From the NCBI GenBank assembly GCA_958454405.1, contig CAUEBO010000020.1, forward strand, positions 1-41,001: a stretch of 41,001 nucleotides of DNA. The letters are read 5' to 3'. This DNA comes from an uncultured Eggerthellaceae bacterium. Lineage in GTDB: Bacteria; Actinomycetota; Coriobacteriia; Coriobacteriales; Eggerthellaceae. This document shows positions 7,864 through 15,741 of this stretch, in pieces; positions within the stretch are counted from its first letter, which is position 1; every line of letters starts with the position of its first letter. The notes under the pieces were generated by a model. The model was not told the origin of the DNA, ran no database searches, and was given only the letters and a program-made list of their open reading frames with translations. The position numbers were made by a program, and so were the translations under genes.

Positions 7864-8961
7864 ATGACTATTCTTGTCGCAAATGTGCTTTTGCAATGTT
7901 TCTGGGGCTTGATTCTACTTAGAAAAGGGTGCGAACGCAAAGGGCTTTTCTGCGCCATTTCAAGTTTTCAATTATTCTTTATATCTGGTTTTCGTGCCTG
8001 GAATGTCGGATCGGATTTGGATGCGTACCAAAATCACTTTTATATTACGTCTTTTGAAGATCCGTTCGATGTGCTTGGTCGATTGTTGGCTTCTCTTTGG
8101 GGCAAAGATGCCGGAGTGGGCCTTGAGCCCGGTTACGATCTCTTTATTTTGCAGCCGATTCATGCATTAGGCGGGGACTTTCAATGGCTCTTGTTGTTTG
8201 TTGCCGGGATCGTTTCGCTTTCGGCGGGTAGGTTTATTTATAAATTTTCCGACAATGCACTCATCAGCTTCATTATCCTCTCAACTGTATTCCCTTCGAT
8301 TCTTTTTTTGGGAGCCATGAGACAAGCTGTTGCTATCGCCCTTGTTGTGTTCTGGGGATACGATTATGTGGTAAGGAGGCGTTTCGTCCCTTTTGCGATG
8401 ATAACCTTGCTTGCATTCACAATACATCCATCCGCAGCAATATTTCTCCCTTTCTACTTCCTTTATCAAATAAAAGTTACCACTCGGATTTACTTGATCG
8501 GGATCATGCTGGTTTTAGTCACGATTCCGGTTAGCAGGGTTCTCTTCCCGTACGTTGCGGGTTTTTTTGGCTATGATAGTTTCACATACGACTATGTCGG
8601 ACGAAGCACAGTTGTCTATGCGGGATTGTTCGCTTTGGTTACGATGGTCGTTTTTTTTATGAGAGAGCGCTTTTTACTGCTTGGCAAGTCGGCGAATGCA
8701 TGTATGGTTGCTCTTTTGTGCGTTCTCTTGGCTCTGCCCTTCGCTTTTGTAAATTCAAACGCACTGCGAGCAGCCTGGTATTACATGATGCTTCTTATAC
8801 TGTTTGTTCCGATGTTTTTCGAGGCTATAGAGCCCAGATTGCGCCCCTTGTTTTGGATATTGCTTTTTTTAGGAGCGTTCGCTTGTCTTTTCTTCACGGC
8901 TCCGCTCGTACTTCCCGATACTGGGTATAAATTCATTTTCTTGCCCGTGTGGTTCTCATAG
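7864..8961 (+). CDS. wzy: EpsG-family polysaccharide polymerase (Wzy)
   Basis: A 365-aa membrane protein with about ten hydrophobic helices. The N-terminal pattern (ISGFRAWNVGSDLDAYQNHF, then EPGYDLFI) is the hallmark of EpsG-like polymerases, which join lipid-linked repeat units on the outer membrane face. The central MRQAVAIALVVFWGYDYVVRR followed by IHPSAAIFLPFYFL is also typical. The ATG at 7864 was preferred to the GTG at 7858 because GAAAGG (7852-7857) sits at a proper distance. The gene is AT-rich, as polymerase genes usually are, and lies between the DUF6625 gene and the flippase. With the flippase it defines a Wzx/Wzy-dependent pathway. Linkage specificity is unknown. Confidence 0.85.
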   Translation: MTILVANVLLQCFWGLILLRKGCERKGLFCAISSFQLFFISGFRAWNVGSDLDAYQNHFYITSFEDPFDVLGRLLASLWGKDAGVGLEPGYDLFILQPIHALGGDFQWLLLFVAGIVSLSAGRFIYKFSDNALISFIILSTVFPSILFLGAMRQAVAIALVVFWGYDYVVRRRFVPFAMITLLAFTIHPSAAIFLPFYFLYQIKVTTRIYLIGIMLVLVTIPVSRVLFPYVAGFFGYDSFTYDYVGRSTVVYAGLFALVTMVVFFMRERFLLLGKSANACMVALLCVLLALPFAFVNSNALRAAWYYMMLLILFVPMFFEAIEPRLRPLFWILLFLGAFACLFFTAPLVLPDTGYKFIFLPVWFS

Positions 8962-9008
8962 TGGAGCGCTGCGTGCTGCGAGCGGTTGGCGAGAGTTCAT
9001 ATTAAAAC

Positions 9009-10418
9009 ATGAACGGCTCTGCGATAAAGAGCAATCTCAAAGCTGCTTTCCTTTCGCAGGGAATATCTATGCTGCTGAGCGTTATCACTGCTCTTGTTGT
9101 GCCCAAGGTTCTCGGCGTAGAGGAATTCGGATATTGGCAACTTTTCATATTCTATATGTCGTATACGCCATACGCCTTGCTTGGAATCGCGGACGGTGTT
9201 TACTTGATCAATGGAGGCAAATCCCGAAACGAGCTTGACAAGCGCTCGACATCTTCTCAATTCCTTTGCGATCTGATTGTCCAGCTAATAGCATTCGCCG
9301 CTATTCTATATTATGCATTTACTCTTGGGCCTTTAGACTCCCGGTTTTTTGTCTTTGTCGGTGTGGCGCTGATGTTAATATTGCAGTGCAGCGTAAACTA
9401 TCTTTGTTGGATTTTTCAAGCAATAAACGAGACAAAGCGATATTCGTATGCGTTGATCGTCAATCGACTTTCGTTTTTGGCTATGCTCATTCCTCTCTTA
9501 TTATTTCAAGTGAGGGATTTCCGCTACTATCTCCTTGCTTTTACCGCAGCGCAAGTGATCATGCTTGGCTATTGTTTGTCTTTTGGTAAAGATTTCATTT
9601 TTCAACGGCCATATTCCCCTTGTGTTTCTATTCGTTATTCTATACGAAGCGTCAAAGTAGGACTTGTCCTCTCTATCGCAATGGGGGCATCAACCCTTTC
9701 GCTTGGCGTTGTTCGATTTTTTGTTGATTGCACCCAATCCATCGAAGTGTTTAGTCTGGTTTCTCTTGCTATTTCGTTAACGACTTTTGTCTTGAGCTTT
9801 ATTGGGCAAGTTGGAATGGTTCTCTTTCCGGCGTTGCGCCAGGCCGATGGAAATGAGCGGGTCCTGTTTTACGAAGCCTCTAAAGCAGCACTGGAGCTAT
9901 TCCTTCCCGTTGTGCTCCTTCTGTATTACCCGGCTGCCCTTCTCGTTTCGCTATGGCTGCCTGATTACTCGGCATCTGTTCAGCTATTTGCATATTTAAT
10001 TCCTATCTGCATTTTCGAAGGAAAGATGCAGATAGTGTACGCAACGTTTTTCAAGGTTTTTCGTAAAGAAAAAATACTTCTTTACGTCAATTGCTTGGGT
10101 ATCGCGATTAGTGCGGTTGGGGCTTTCTTCAGCCTGTACATCCTGAGTAGTGTATCCTTATCCCTCCTTTTCCTCACGATCGCCTACGTTGTTAGAAGTT
10201 TGTTTGCAGAGATATATTTGAATATGCAATTCGAGCTAAAGATGAGCGGAAGAGCTATGGGGGAAATTGCGCTTACTGCGTTCTTTCTTGTTTGCGTAAG
10301 CCTGTTATCTAGTGGCCTTTCCTTTGCAGTAACGCTTCTCTCGTACATTGCTTTTCTTGCTTTTAATAGAAAAGCAATTCGAAAACTATTTCTTATATCT
10401 AAATCTACCGGTACTTAA
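9009..10418 (+). CDS. wzx: Polysaccharide flippase (Wzx)
   Basis: A 469-aa multispanning protein of the MOP superfamily, with 12-14 hydrophobic helices. It should flip undecaprenyl-linked repeat units across the membrane for polymerisation by the adjacent Wzy. The N-terminus AIKSNLKAAFLSQGISMLLSVITALVVPKVLGVEEFGYWQLF is characteristic (helix 1 plus the VPKxLG-EEFGYWQ motif). The ribosome site before ATG 9009 is poor (only GAG near 8991), and the 47-bp gap to wzy holds nothing recognisable. It is the last AT-rich gene; composition changes sharply at the next gene. Confidence 0.88.
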   Translation: MNGSAIKSNLKAAFLSQGISMLLSVITALVVPKVLGVEEFGYWQLFIFYMSYTPYALLGIADGVYLINGGKSRNELDKRSTSSQFLCDLIVQLIAFAAILYYAFTLGPLDSRFFVFVGVALMLILQCSVNYLCWIFQAINETKRYSYALIVNRLSFLAMLIPLLLFQVRDFRYYLLAFTAAQVIMLGYCLSFGKDFIFQRPYSPCVSIRYSIRSVKVGLVLSIAMGASTLSLGVVRFFVDCTQSIEVFSLVSLAISLTTFVLSFIGQVGMVLFPALRQADGNERVLFYEASKAALELFLPVVLLLYYPAALLVSLWLPDYSASVQLFAYLIPICIFEGKMQIVYATFFKVFRKEKILLYVNCLGIAISAVGAFFSLYILSSVSLSLLFLTIAYVVRSLFAEIYLNMQFELKMSGRAMGEIALTAFFLVCVSLLSSGLSFAVTLLSYIAFLAFNRKAIRKLFLISKSTGT

Positions 10419-10434
10419 GTCAGGAAAGGCGAAT

Positions 10435-11511
10435 ATGGACGGTCGTATAATATTGGTAACCGGCGCCGCTGGTTTCATCGGCGCGTTCCTGTGCAAGCGT
10501 CTGCTGGAGACGGTCGAGTCGCACATCGTCGGCTTCGACAGCGTGAACGACTACTACGACGTCAGCATCAAGGAGGACCGGCTGCGGATGCTCGCCAAGG
10601 CCGCTGGTGGTGCCGCGGAGGACGCCGACGCCGGCGGGTTCTCTTGCGGACGCTTCGAGTTCGTGCGGGGCGACCTGGCCGATGAGGAGACGATGGAGGC
10701 GCTCTTCGAGCGGGTTCATCCTGACGTTATCGTGAACCTCGCCGCGCAGGCGGGGGTGCGCTACTCCATCGAGAACCCGCGCGCCTACGTCGACTCCAAC
10801 CTGGTCGGTTTCTTCAACGTGTTGGAGGCCTGCCGCAGGCATCCGGTGGACCACCTCGTGTACGCTTCATCCTCCTCCGTCTACGGCGGCAACGAGAAGG
10901 TGCCCTTCTCTGAGTCCGACCGAGTGGACTCCCCGGTCTCTCTCTACGCTGCCACCAAGAAGTCCAACGAGCTCATGGCCCACGCCTACTCCAAGCTCTA
11001 CTCTATTCCGGCGACGGGCCTGCGCTTCTTCACGGTCTACGGCCCCATGGGGCGGCCCGACATGGCCTACTTCGGGTTCACGGAAAAGCTGGTGCGCGGT
11101 GAGACTGTCAAGATCTTCAACATGGGCGATTGCAGGCGTGACTTCACCTACGTCGACGACGTGGTAGAGGCGGTCGCGCGCGTGATGACGGCACCGCCGG
11201 AGGTGCGGACTGGCCCCGACGGGCTTCCCCTTGCCGCGCACCGCATCTACAACGTCGGCAATTCCAATCCCGAAAACCTACTCGACTTCGTGGACGCACT
11301 GCAGCGGGTCCTCGTGGAGGAGGGGGTTCTGCCGCCTGGCTACGACTTCGAGGCGCACCGCGAGCTCGTCCCCATGCAGCCGGGCGACGTGCCTGCGACT
11401 TATGCGGACGCCTCGTCGCTCGAGCGCGACTTCGGTTTCAGGCCCTCGACGGAGCTCGAGGACGGCCTGCGCGAGTTCGCACGCTGGTACAAAGGGTACC
11501 GCGAGATATAG
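10435..11511 (+). CDS. UDP-glucuronate 4-epimerase (NAD-dependent SDR)
   Basis: A 358-aa extended short-chain dehydrogenase that converts UDP-glucuronate to UDP-galacturonate. TGAAGFIGAFL (9-19) is the NAD-binding glycine motif, and NDYYDVSIKEDRL is the signature of the GlcA epimerase subgroup. VYASSSSVYGGN provides the Ser, and SLYAATKKSNELMAH the catalytic Tyr171 and Lys175. RRDFTYVDDVVEAV and the terminal EDGLREFARWYKGY are also standard. The ATG at 10435 follows CAGGAAAGG (10421-10429). Its substrate is made by the next gene, ugd, so the pair supplies acidic sugars. Base composition jumps to GC-rich here, unlike wzx directly before it, marking the 3' edge of the cassette. Confidence 0.9.
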   Translation: MDGRIILVTGAAGFIGAFLCKRLLETVESHIVGFDSVNDYYDVSIKEDRLRMLAKAAGGAAEDADAGGFSCGRFEFVRGDLADEETMEALFERVHPDVIVNLAAQAGVRYSIENPRAYVDSNLVGFFNVLEACRRHPVDHLVYASSSSVYGGNEKVPFSESDRVDSPVSLYAATKKSNELMAHAYSKLYSIPATGLRFFTVYGPMGRPDMAYFGFTEKLVRGETVKIFNMGDCRRDFTYVDDVVEAVARVMTAPPEVRTGPDGLPLAAHRIYNVGNSNPENLLDFVDALQRVLVEEGVLPPGYDFEAHRELVPMQPGDVPATYADASSLERDFGFRPSTELEDGLREFARWYKGYREI

Positions 11512-11573
11512 GAGGCGCGCCGCCCGGCCGGACGGTGCTTTTCGATTGCGCACTTTGACAGGAGAATAGTAGG

Positions 11574-12818
11574 ATGAGAATCGCAATAGCCGGAACCGGC
11601 TACGTGGGGTTGTCGGTTGCCCTGCTGCTAGCGCAGCGCAACGAGGTGTCTGCATTGGATGTCGTTGAGGGGAAGGTGGAGACGCTTGAGCGCGGTGAAA
11701 GCCCCGTCGCGGACGCCGAGGCAGAAGCCTTCCTGGCGGGATGGCGCGATGGATCGCGGCCACTGTCGTTCAATGCGACTCTCGACCCTGCCGAGGCCTA
11801 CGCCGGTGCAGAGTTCGCCGTCGTGGCCACGCCCACCGACTATGACCCGGATAGGAACTTCTTCGACACCTCCAGCGTAGAGGCGGCCGTGGCCGCGATC
11901 CGTTCAGTGAATCGGGACGCCTGGATCGTCGTGAAGTCAACCGTGCCGGTGGGTTACACGGCTCAGCTGAGGAAGCGGACGGGCGACCGGCGGGTGCTCT
12001 TCAGCCCCGAGTTCCTACGCGAGGGCCGCGCGCTCTTCGACAACCTTCACCCCTCCCGTATCGTGGTGGGTGCCGACGAGGGTGACGTCGAGGCCGTGAC
12101 AGCCGCCGAGCGCTTCGCCATCCTCCTCGCTGAAGGCGCTGATCCCGCCGAGCGGGAGCGGGAAAACCCAGACGGCTCAAGGGGAATCCCAACCCTTGTC
12201 ATGGGCTCAACCGAGGCCGAGGCGGTGAAGCTGTTCGCCAACACCTTCCTCGCGCTGCGCGTAGCCTATTTCAACGAGCTGGACACCTACGCCTGCTCGC
12301 GGGGCCTGGACGCCCGCAAGGTCATCGAGGGCGTGTGCTTGGATCCCCGCGTCGGCGCCCACTACAACAATCCCTCGTTCGGCTACGGTGGTTACTGCCT
12401 GCCTAAGGACACCAAACAGCTGCTCGCCAACTATGCCGACGTACCTCAGAGCATCGTGAGCGCGATCGTAGAGGCCAACCGCACTCGTAAGGACTTCGTG
12501 GCGGACCAGGTGCTCGCGCGCGTGGCGGGTCTGTCCGATCCGACCGTGGGCGTGTACCGCCTTACCATGAAGGCGGGTTCGGACAACTTTCGTGCGTCTT
12601 CCGTGCAGGGCGTCATGAAGCGCGTGAAAGCCAAGGGTGTTCCCGTGCTCGTCTACGAACCGACGCTGGAGGCCTCCGAGTTCTTCGGCTCCAGGGTGGA
12701 GCGAGACCTGGAGTCGTTCAAGCGCCGCTGCGACGTGATCGTAGCCAATCGTTGGAGCCCTGAGCTTGTTGACGTGGTCGAGAAGGTATATACGCGAGAT
12801 TTGTTTGAGAGGGACTGA
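11574..12818 (+). CDS. ugd: UDP-glucose 6-dehydrogenase
   Basis: A 414-aa enzyme oxidising UDP-glucose to UDP-glucuronate with two NAD+. MRIAIAGTGYVGLS is the NAD site, VVKSTVPVGYT and FSPEFLREG contact substrate, EAVKLFANTFLALRVAYFNELD is the central helix, and FGYGGYCLPKDTKQL carries the catalytic Cys275. The close match to the shorter Klebsiella/E. coli type, including VGVYRLTMKAGSDNFRASSVQGVMKR, argues against a UDP-ManNAc dehydrogenase. A 10-15-residue acidic insertion (ERERENPDGS) before the central helix is mildly unusual. GGAG at 11561-11564 precedes ATG 11574. It appears to end the polysaccharide operon; downstream only a weak hairpin (GGAGG-A-CCTCC, about 12837-12848) resembles a terminator. 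Confidence 0.96.
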   Translation: MRIAIAGTGYVGLSVALLLAQRNEVSALDVVEGKVETLERGESPVADAEAEAFLAGWRDGSRPLSFNATLDPAEAYAGAEFAVVATPTDYDPDRNFFDTSSVEAAVAAIRSVNRDAWIVVKSTVPVGYTAQLRKRTGDRRVLFSPEFLREGRALFDNLHPSRIVVGADEGDVEAVTAAERFAILLAEGADPAERERENPDGSRGIPTLVMGSTEAEAVKLFANTFLALRVAYFNELDTYACSRGLDARKVIEGVCLDPRVGAHYNNPSFGYGGYCLPKDTKQLLANYADVPQSIVSAIVEANRTRKDFVADQVLARVAGLSDPTVGVYRLTMKAGSDNFRASSVQGVMKRVKAKGVPVLVYEPTLEASEFFGSRVERDLESFKRRCDVIVANRWSPELVDVVEKVYTRDLFERD

Positions 12819-12935
12819 TAACAGAGTTTGGGTGTGGAGGACCTCCGCCTTTCTGCTTCTGCATTTCACCATGTTTCCCTGAGCTGCGCGGCCATCGTCT
12901 TGCTCATATGCTCGTCGCATAGCCCTACTCTTGTT

Positions 12936-13157
12936 TCAACCCTCTTTTTGGCCGCTCTTCTGGGCATTGTCGAGGACCAGCGCGCAATGATCCAGCAGAC
13001 GCGATACGAGCCGTATGGCATCTGGTTCGTGCATGCCGCTGTTCGCGAGAGCGAGCGACAGCGATGCGAGCCCGCTGAGGGTCATGCGCACTTCGGCAAG
13101 TTCGTCGATGGCATCCAAAGCTGTTTCAATCCGAGATTCCCGAAGATACATGCGCAT
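12936..13157 (-). CDS. Small hypothetical protein divergent from an XRE regulator
   Basis: About 73 aa, alpha-helical and acidic (YLRESRIETALDAIDELAEV, then LASLSLALANSGMHEPDAI and RLVSRLLDHCALVLDNA). No family was recognised. It is believable as a gene because its composition is protein-like, it has no equally good competitor on the other strand, and it runs divergently from the XRE gene with a perfect inverted repeat in the shared upstream region. The start is uncertain: ATG at 13157 is used here, ATG 13151 is nearly as good (AGG upstream), and a TTG at 13181 would extend to 81 aa. Its last residues are Gln/Lys-rich (AQKSGQKEG). It could be the partner of the regulator in a small control or toxin-antitoxin-like unit, which is speculative. 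Confidence 0.5.
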   Translation of the reverse strand: MRMYLRESRIETALDAIDELAEVRMTLSGLASLSLALANSGMHEPDAIRLVSRLLDHCALVLDNAQKSGQKEG

Positions 13158-13182
13158 CCTATTCGTATTGATGAATTCCAAG

Positions 13183-13208
13183 AAAATATTTGAATATACA
13201 AATATTTT
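13183..13208. promoter_or_regulatory. Perfect 10-bp inverted repeat, probable XRE operator
   Basis: AAAATATTTG (13183-13192) and CAAATATTTT (13199-13208) are exact reverse complements around a 6-bp AT centre (AATATA). The element is a striking AT island in GC-rich DNA and lies between the two divergent small genes. Its two-fold symmetry fits a dimeric Cro/CI-type repressor, encoded next to it. That the neighbouring XRE protein binds here is inference. Confidence 0.6.
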
Positions 13209-13220
13209 ATCATAGATAAT
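13190..13220 (+). promoter_or_regulatory. Candidate promoter of the XRE gene
   Basis: TTGAAT (13190-13195) and GATAAT (13215-13220) are spaced 19 bp apart, slightly long but with near-consensus hexamers. The -35 lies inside the inverted repeat at 13183-13208, so a repressor bound there would block the polymerase, consistent with autorepression. Confidence 0.45.
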
Positions 13221-13309
13221 CTAAAGGCAGACGGATAAGCGAAGTAAATCGCGTTTTTTCTTTCTTGACTGAGCCGGTTGCTGATAACCTGTGCGAAGAG
13301 GAGGAACCG

Positions 13310-13522
13310 ATGCCATCGATTCGCTATTACAAGCTGTTCGACATGCTCGCTCGAAGGGGCTTCAAGAAGACTGACCTGAAGAGCGAGGTAGGCCTGTCTA
13401 CCGTCACCATTGCGAAGCTCTCCAAAGGCGAATCCGTCACTACGGACACCGTCCTGCGCATCTGCGAGCGGTTCGACGTGCAACCGGGGGACATCATGGA
13501 GTACGTTCCGGACGAACGGTAG
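13310..13522 (+). CDS. XRE-family helix-turn-helix regulator (YozG/HTH_26 type)
   Basis: A 70-aa single-domain Cro/CI-like DNA-binding protein. SIRYYKLFDMLARRGFKKTDLKSEVGLSTVTIAKLSKGE contains the HTH, and SVTTDTVLRICERFDVQPGDIMEYVPDE is the usual C-terminal half of the YozG-like group. Members act as small dimeric repressors, often of their own operon. ATG 13310 was selected because AGAGGAGGAA (13297-13306) precedes it; a frame opening at 13265 lacks such a site. The perfect palindrome about 100 bp upstream is its likely operator. Confidence 0.88.
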   Translation: MPSIRYYKLFDMLARRGFKKTDLKSEVGLSTVTIAKLSKGESVTTDTVLRICERFDVQPGDIMEYVPDER

Positions 13523-13638
13523 ATCTGCGCTCATCGGGCTTGCCGCACCCCTGCTGCGACTTCCGAGGTGCCCTCCATCGCGCCCGAATCAACAGCTTGA
13601 GGAAATTGACTGGACGAATGCGCGCATCGGCCCATCTT

Positions 13639-13647
13639 TGCTATAAT
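13639..13647 (+). promoter_or_regulatory. Extended -10 promoter before the zinc-ribbon gene
   Basis: TGC-TATAAT is a perfect extended -10 element, about 129 bp before the ATG at 13776. No good -35 is at normal spacing; TTGACT at 13606 is too far (30 bp). The rest of the 13523-13775 gap shows no gene. Confidence 0.55.
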
Positions 13648-13775
13648 GACTGATCGTGTGCACGTACCGCCTCGTTCGCGGTGCCTGCGCGGGCGGTTCT
13701 CCGCAGTCCCGGTGCTTCCGGGCCCGCATGGAAAAGCCGCCAAGCGTTAAGCTGAAATGGGAAAACGAGGTTAAC

Positions 13776-14324
13776 ATGAGCGAACTGCTGGCCCAGTTAT
13801 GGACCCCCGAGCTGCAAGCCGCATTCACTGCGGTCGTGGTGCTGCTCGTCATTCTGTACGTGCTGTCCATCGTTTGGGTGGTTCGCGATGCGTACCTGCG
13901 CGGATCGTACTGGTACGTATGGGCGATCGTCTCGCTGGTCCCGCTGGTCGGCATCATCGCGTACTGCCTGCTTCGTCCGCCGCTGCTGCAGATCGACCGC
14001 GACGAGCAGGAGCTGGAGATCGCGCTCAAGCAGCGCGAGCTCATGAAGTACGGCGAATGCGCGAACTGCGGCTATCCGGTGGAAGCCGACTTCGTGCTAT
14101 GCCCGAATTGCCACCAGCGCCTGAAGAACCTCTGCGGCACCTGCAACCATGCGCTCGATCCCACGTGGACCGTGTGCCCGTATTGCGCGACGCCCGTTGC
14201 AGGAGGCCCGCGCACGCGTCGCGCGCCCCAGCGCGCTCGAGCGCAGCAGCCGCAGCAGGCGGCGGCCCAGCAGACGAGGCAGGCCCGGTCGCGGGCTCCT
14301 CAGGGCGAGCATCCCGCCCAATAG
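13776..14324 (+). CDS. Membrane-anchored double zinc-ribbon protein
   Basis: A 182-aa protein with three parts. Residues 10-70 hold two hydrophobic helices (TAVVVLLVILYVLSIVWVVRDAY and a VWAIVSLVPLVGIIAYCLLRPPLL segment) resembling the PLDc_N anchor of cardiolipin synthases. Residues 90-150 hold four metal-binding CxxC knuckles (CANC, CPNC, CGTC, CPYC), a double zinc ribbon facing the cytoplasm. The remaining tail is Arg/Gln/Ala-rich and basic (RRAPQRARAQQPQQ), probably disordered and able to bind nucleic acid or acidic lipid. Start ATG 13776 follows GAGG (13766-13769); an in-frame start at 13656 lies at the transcription start and is unlikely. Transcribed alone, ending at the terminator 14346-14390. 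Function unknown. Confidence 0.8.
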   Translation: MSELLAQLWTPELQAAFTAVVVLLVILYVLSIVWVVRDAYLRGSYWYVWAIVSLVPLVGIIAYCLLRPPLLQIDRDEQELEIALKQRELMKYGECANCGYPVEADFVLCPNCHQRLKNLCGTCNHALDPTWTVCPYCATPVAGGPRTRRAPQRARAQQPQQAAAQQTRQARSRAPQGEHPAQ

Positions 14325-14345
14325 GCAGCTCGCATCGTCGAAACG

Positions 14346-14390
14346 AAATCCGCCCCGCGCTCCTTGGAGCTGCGGGGCGGATTTGTTTTT
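14346..14390. terminator. Bidirectional intrinsic terminator
   Basis: AAATCCGCCCCGC (14346-14358) pairs with GCGGGGCGGATTT (14372-14384), and the loop itself pairs as GCTCC-TT-GGAGC. TGTTTTTG follows on the + strand and an A-rich stretch precedes it, so it can stop both the zinc-ribbon gene and the convergent exported-protein operon ending at 14439. Confidence 0.9.
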
Positions 14391-14438
14391 GCGCCTGCAC
14401 GCCTCTGGCGAATCGCGGGGCGGAGCAAGCTTTCCTCG

Positions 14439-15098
14439 CTACATCGTTGAAGCCGGCTCCGCTGCGAAGCTGAACACCAAGCTGTACTTCGGCTGATGGG
14501 GCACGTCGCTGGGGTAGTTGAAGTTCTCGGGCAGATGGCCGCTCATGCTGAAAGCGGCGGCCTGCGGCGAGGACTCGGATCCTGCGCCGATGGTGATCGA
14601 TCCCGGGCTCGTCAGGCCGGCGCCCAGAAACGCGTCATCGGCGCTTCTCAGCGGCACGGTCAAGCTGTTCGGGTGCGTGAAGTTCAGGCTCAGCGCCATC
14701 CCTGCAAGCTCGAGCGGCTCCGAAACTTTGGTGAAGGCGGTCGGCGTCACGGTCACGCCGCGTGCCGAGTGGTTGTAGATGCGGTACACGGGGGAGTACA
14801 CCGCTTTGTCGTCGCTTGAGAGCGATCCGAACAGCGCAGTCGTGGGAATCTTGACGTTCACCCACGAATCGGCCGGAGGATCGGGCCGGTTCGGATCCTC
14901 TCCGCCGTCGAAGGTGCCTATCCAGCCTTCGACGGCGGTTTCTCCGCCCGATTCGCCTTGGATGCCGCTGCTGTTGTTGTTCTCGTTGTTGCCTTCCGTT
15001 CCGCTGTCCCACGCATAGGCGGCGAGAGGGGTCAGGGCGATGACCGAGATCAACCCGAACATGAGGAAAACGGACAAGAGCTTTCTGTTCTTGGTCAT
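14439..15098 (-). CDS. Small secreted protein sharing the C-terminal domain of the 932-aa exported protein
   Basis: A 219-aa protein with a clear Sec signal (MTKNRKLLSVFLMFGLISVI, then ALTPLAAYA before Trp). An Asn/Gly/Glu-rich linker follows, then a domain starting DSWVNVKIPTTALFGSLSS with SPVYRIYNHS and ending PKYSLVFSFAAEP. The same order (WVDVRIPTKMLFGTLN, SPLYEIENDS, PSYSLVWSFAPV) ends the 932-aa protein of this operon, so both share one beta-rich domain. ATG 15098 was chosen for AAGGAGTC just upstream and because the signal peptide starts there; an ATG at 15146 adds 16 polar residues. It has no sorting signal or extra membrane helix. It is last in a three-gene operon ending at the bidirectional terminator. 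The role is probably as an extracellular partner of the larger protein. Confidence 0.75.
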   Translation of the reverse strand: MTKNRKLLSVFLMFGLISVIALTPLAAYAWDSGTEGNNENNNSSGIQGESGGETAVEGWIGTFDGGEDPNRPDPPADSWVNVKIPTTALFGSLSSDDKAVYSPVYRIYNHSARGVTVTPTAFTKVSEPLELAGMALSLNFTHPNSLTVPLRSADDAFLGAGLTSPGSITIGAGSESSPQAAAFSMSGHLPENFNYPSDVPHQPKYSLVFSFAAEPASTM

Positions 15099-15138
15099 GG
15101 TCGACTCCTTGCTGTCTTCGTTGCTTTCAATGGGCGCC

Positions 15139-15741
15139 TCATTCAACGTTCAAGGCTATTTTCACTATCGCCTCACCTTCCTTTCCCTGGGTTTCCGGGT
15201 TGTATATGAACACATTGACGGTCGCCTGGTAAGAGCCCGGCTTCGGCGTGGAGCCGAGCGCGATGCTCTTGATCTGCTTGCCAGGCGGCACCGCCCCCGA
15301 TTGGTAGACCGTCTGCCCGCTTCCGTCGATGGTTATGTCGAAGGAGATCGGGAAGACGTTTTCCGGAGGATTGATCAGCTCGAACCTGCCTTCGCCTGTT
15401 TGCGAGGAGAGGGTCGCCTCGGGATTGACCTGGAGCGTGAAGTAGTTCGCGTCGGCAGCGTTCTGCATGGCGTTCTCCAAGGACTCGCGATCGGTGATAT
15501 CCTCGGCGTTCGCATCGAGTTCGGGCATGACGGCGACGGCGGTCGCATCCTCCTGTTCGTCGCCCAGGAAATTCACGGCTGCGCACGTGCCCAGGGCGAG
15601 CAAGAGCAGAAGCAGGAGGAGCGCGAGCAGGGCCCGCTTCCTTTTCCGGCGCTTGTCCTGCGCATCCTTCGGCGCATCGGGCGTTTCAGCCTGGACGGGC
15701 GTCTGCCTTGCGTCCGTGCTGTCCGTGCCGCTATTGATCAT
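15139..15741 (-). CDS. Single-pass membrane protein with extracellular beta domain
   Basis: A 200-aa protein: a charged cytoplasmic N-terminus (TPDAPKDAQDKRRKRKR), one strong membrane helix (ALLALLLLLLLLALGTCAAV), an acidic linker, and an outside domain with FELINPPENVFPISFDITID, VYQSGAVPPGKQIKSIAL and GSYQATVNVFIYNPETQGKE. The NPPENxFPIxFDI and SGxVPPGKxI pattern recurs in Gram-positive exported-protein loci of unknown function. It overlaps the 3' end of the upstream gene by 11 bp, implying coupled translation. Sitting between two secreted proteins with a common domain, it may be their membrane anchor or assembly factor. This is inferred from context only. Confidence 0.75.
   Translation of the reverse strand: MINSGTDSTDARQTPVQAETPDAPKDAQDKRRKRKRALLALLLLLLLLALGTCAAVNFLGDEQEDATAVAVMPELDANAEDITDRESLENAMQNAADANYFTLQVNPEATLSSQTGEGRFELINPPENVFPISFDITIDGSGQTVYQSGAVPPGKQIKSIALGSTPKPGSYQATVNVFIYNPETQGKEGEAIVKIALNVE

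Noticed and set aside
12828..13193. Plus-strand frame opposite the small divergent gene
   Set aside because: It would cross the probable ugd terminator region and the complement of a more protein-like minus frame, without a ribosome site.
13606..13647. TTGACT paired with TATAAT as a full sigma-A promoter before the zinc-ribbon gene
   Set aside because: The 30-bp spacing is far outside the workable range; the extended -10 alone is the better call.
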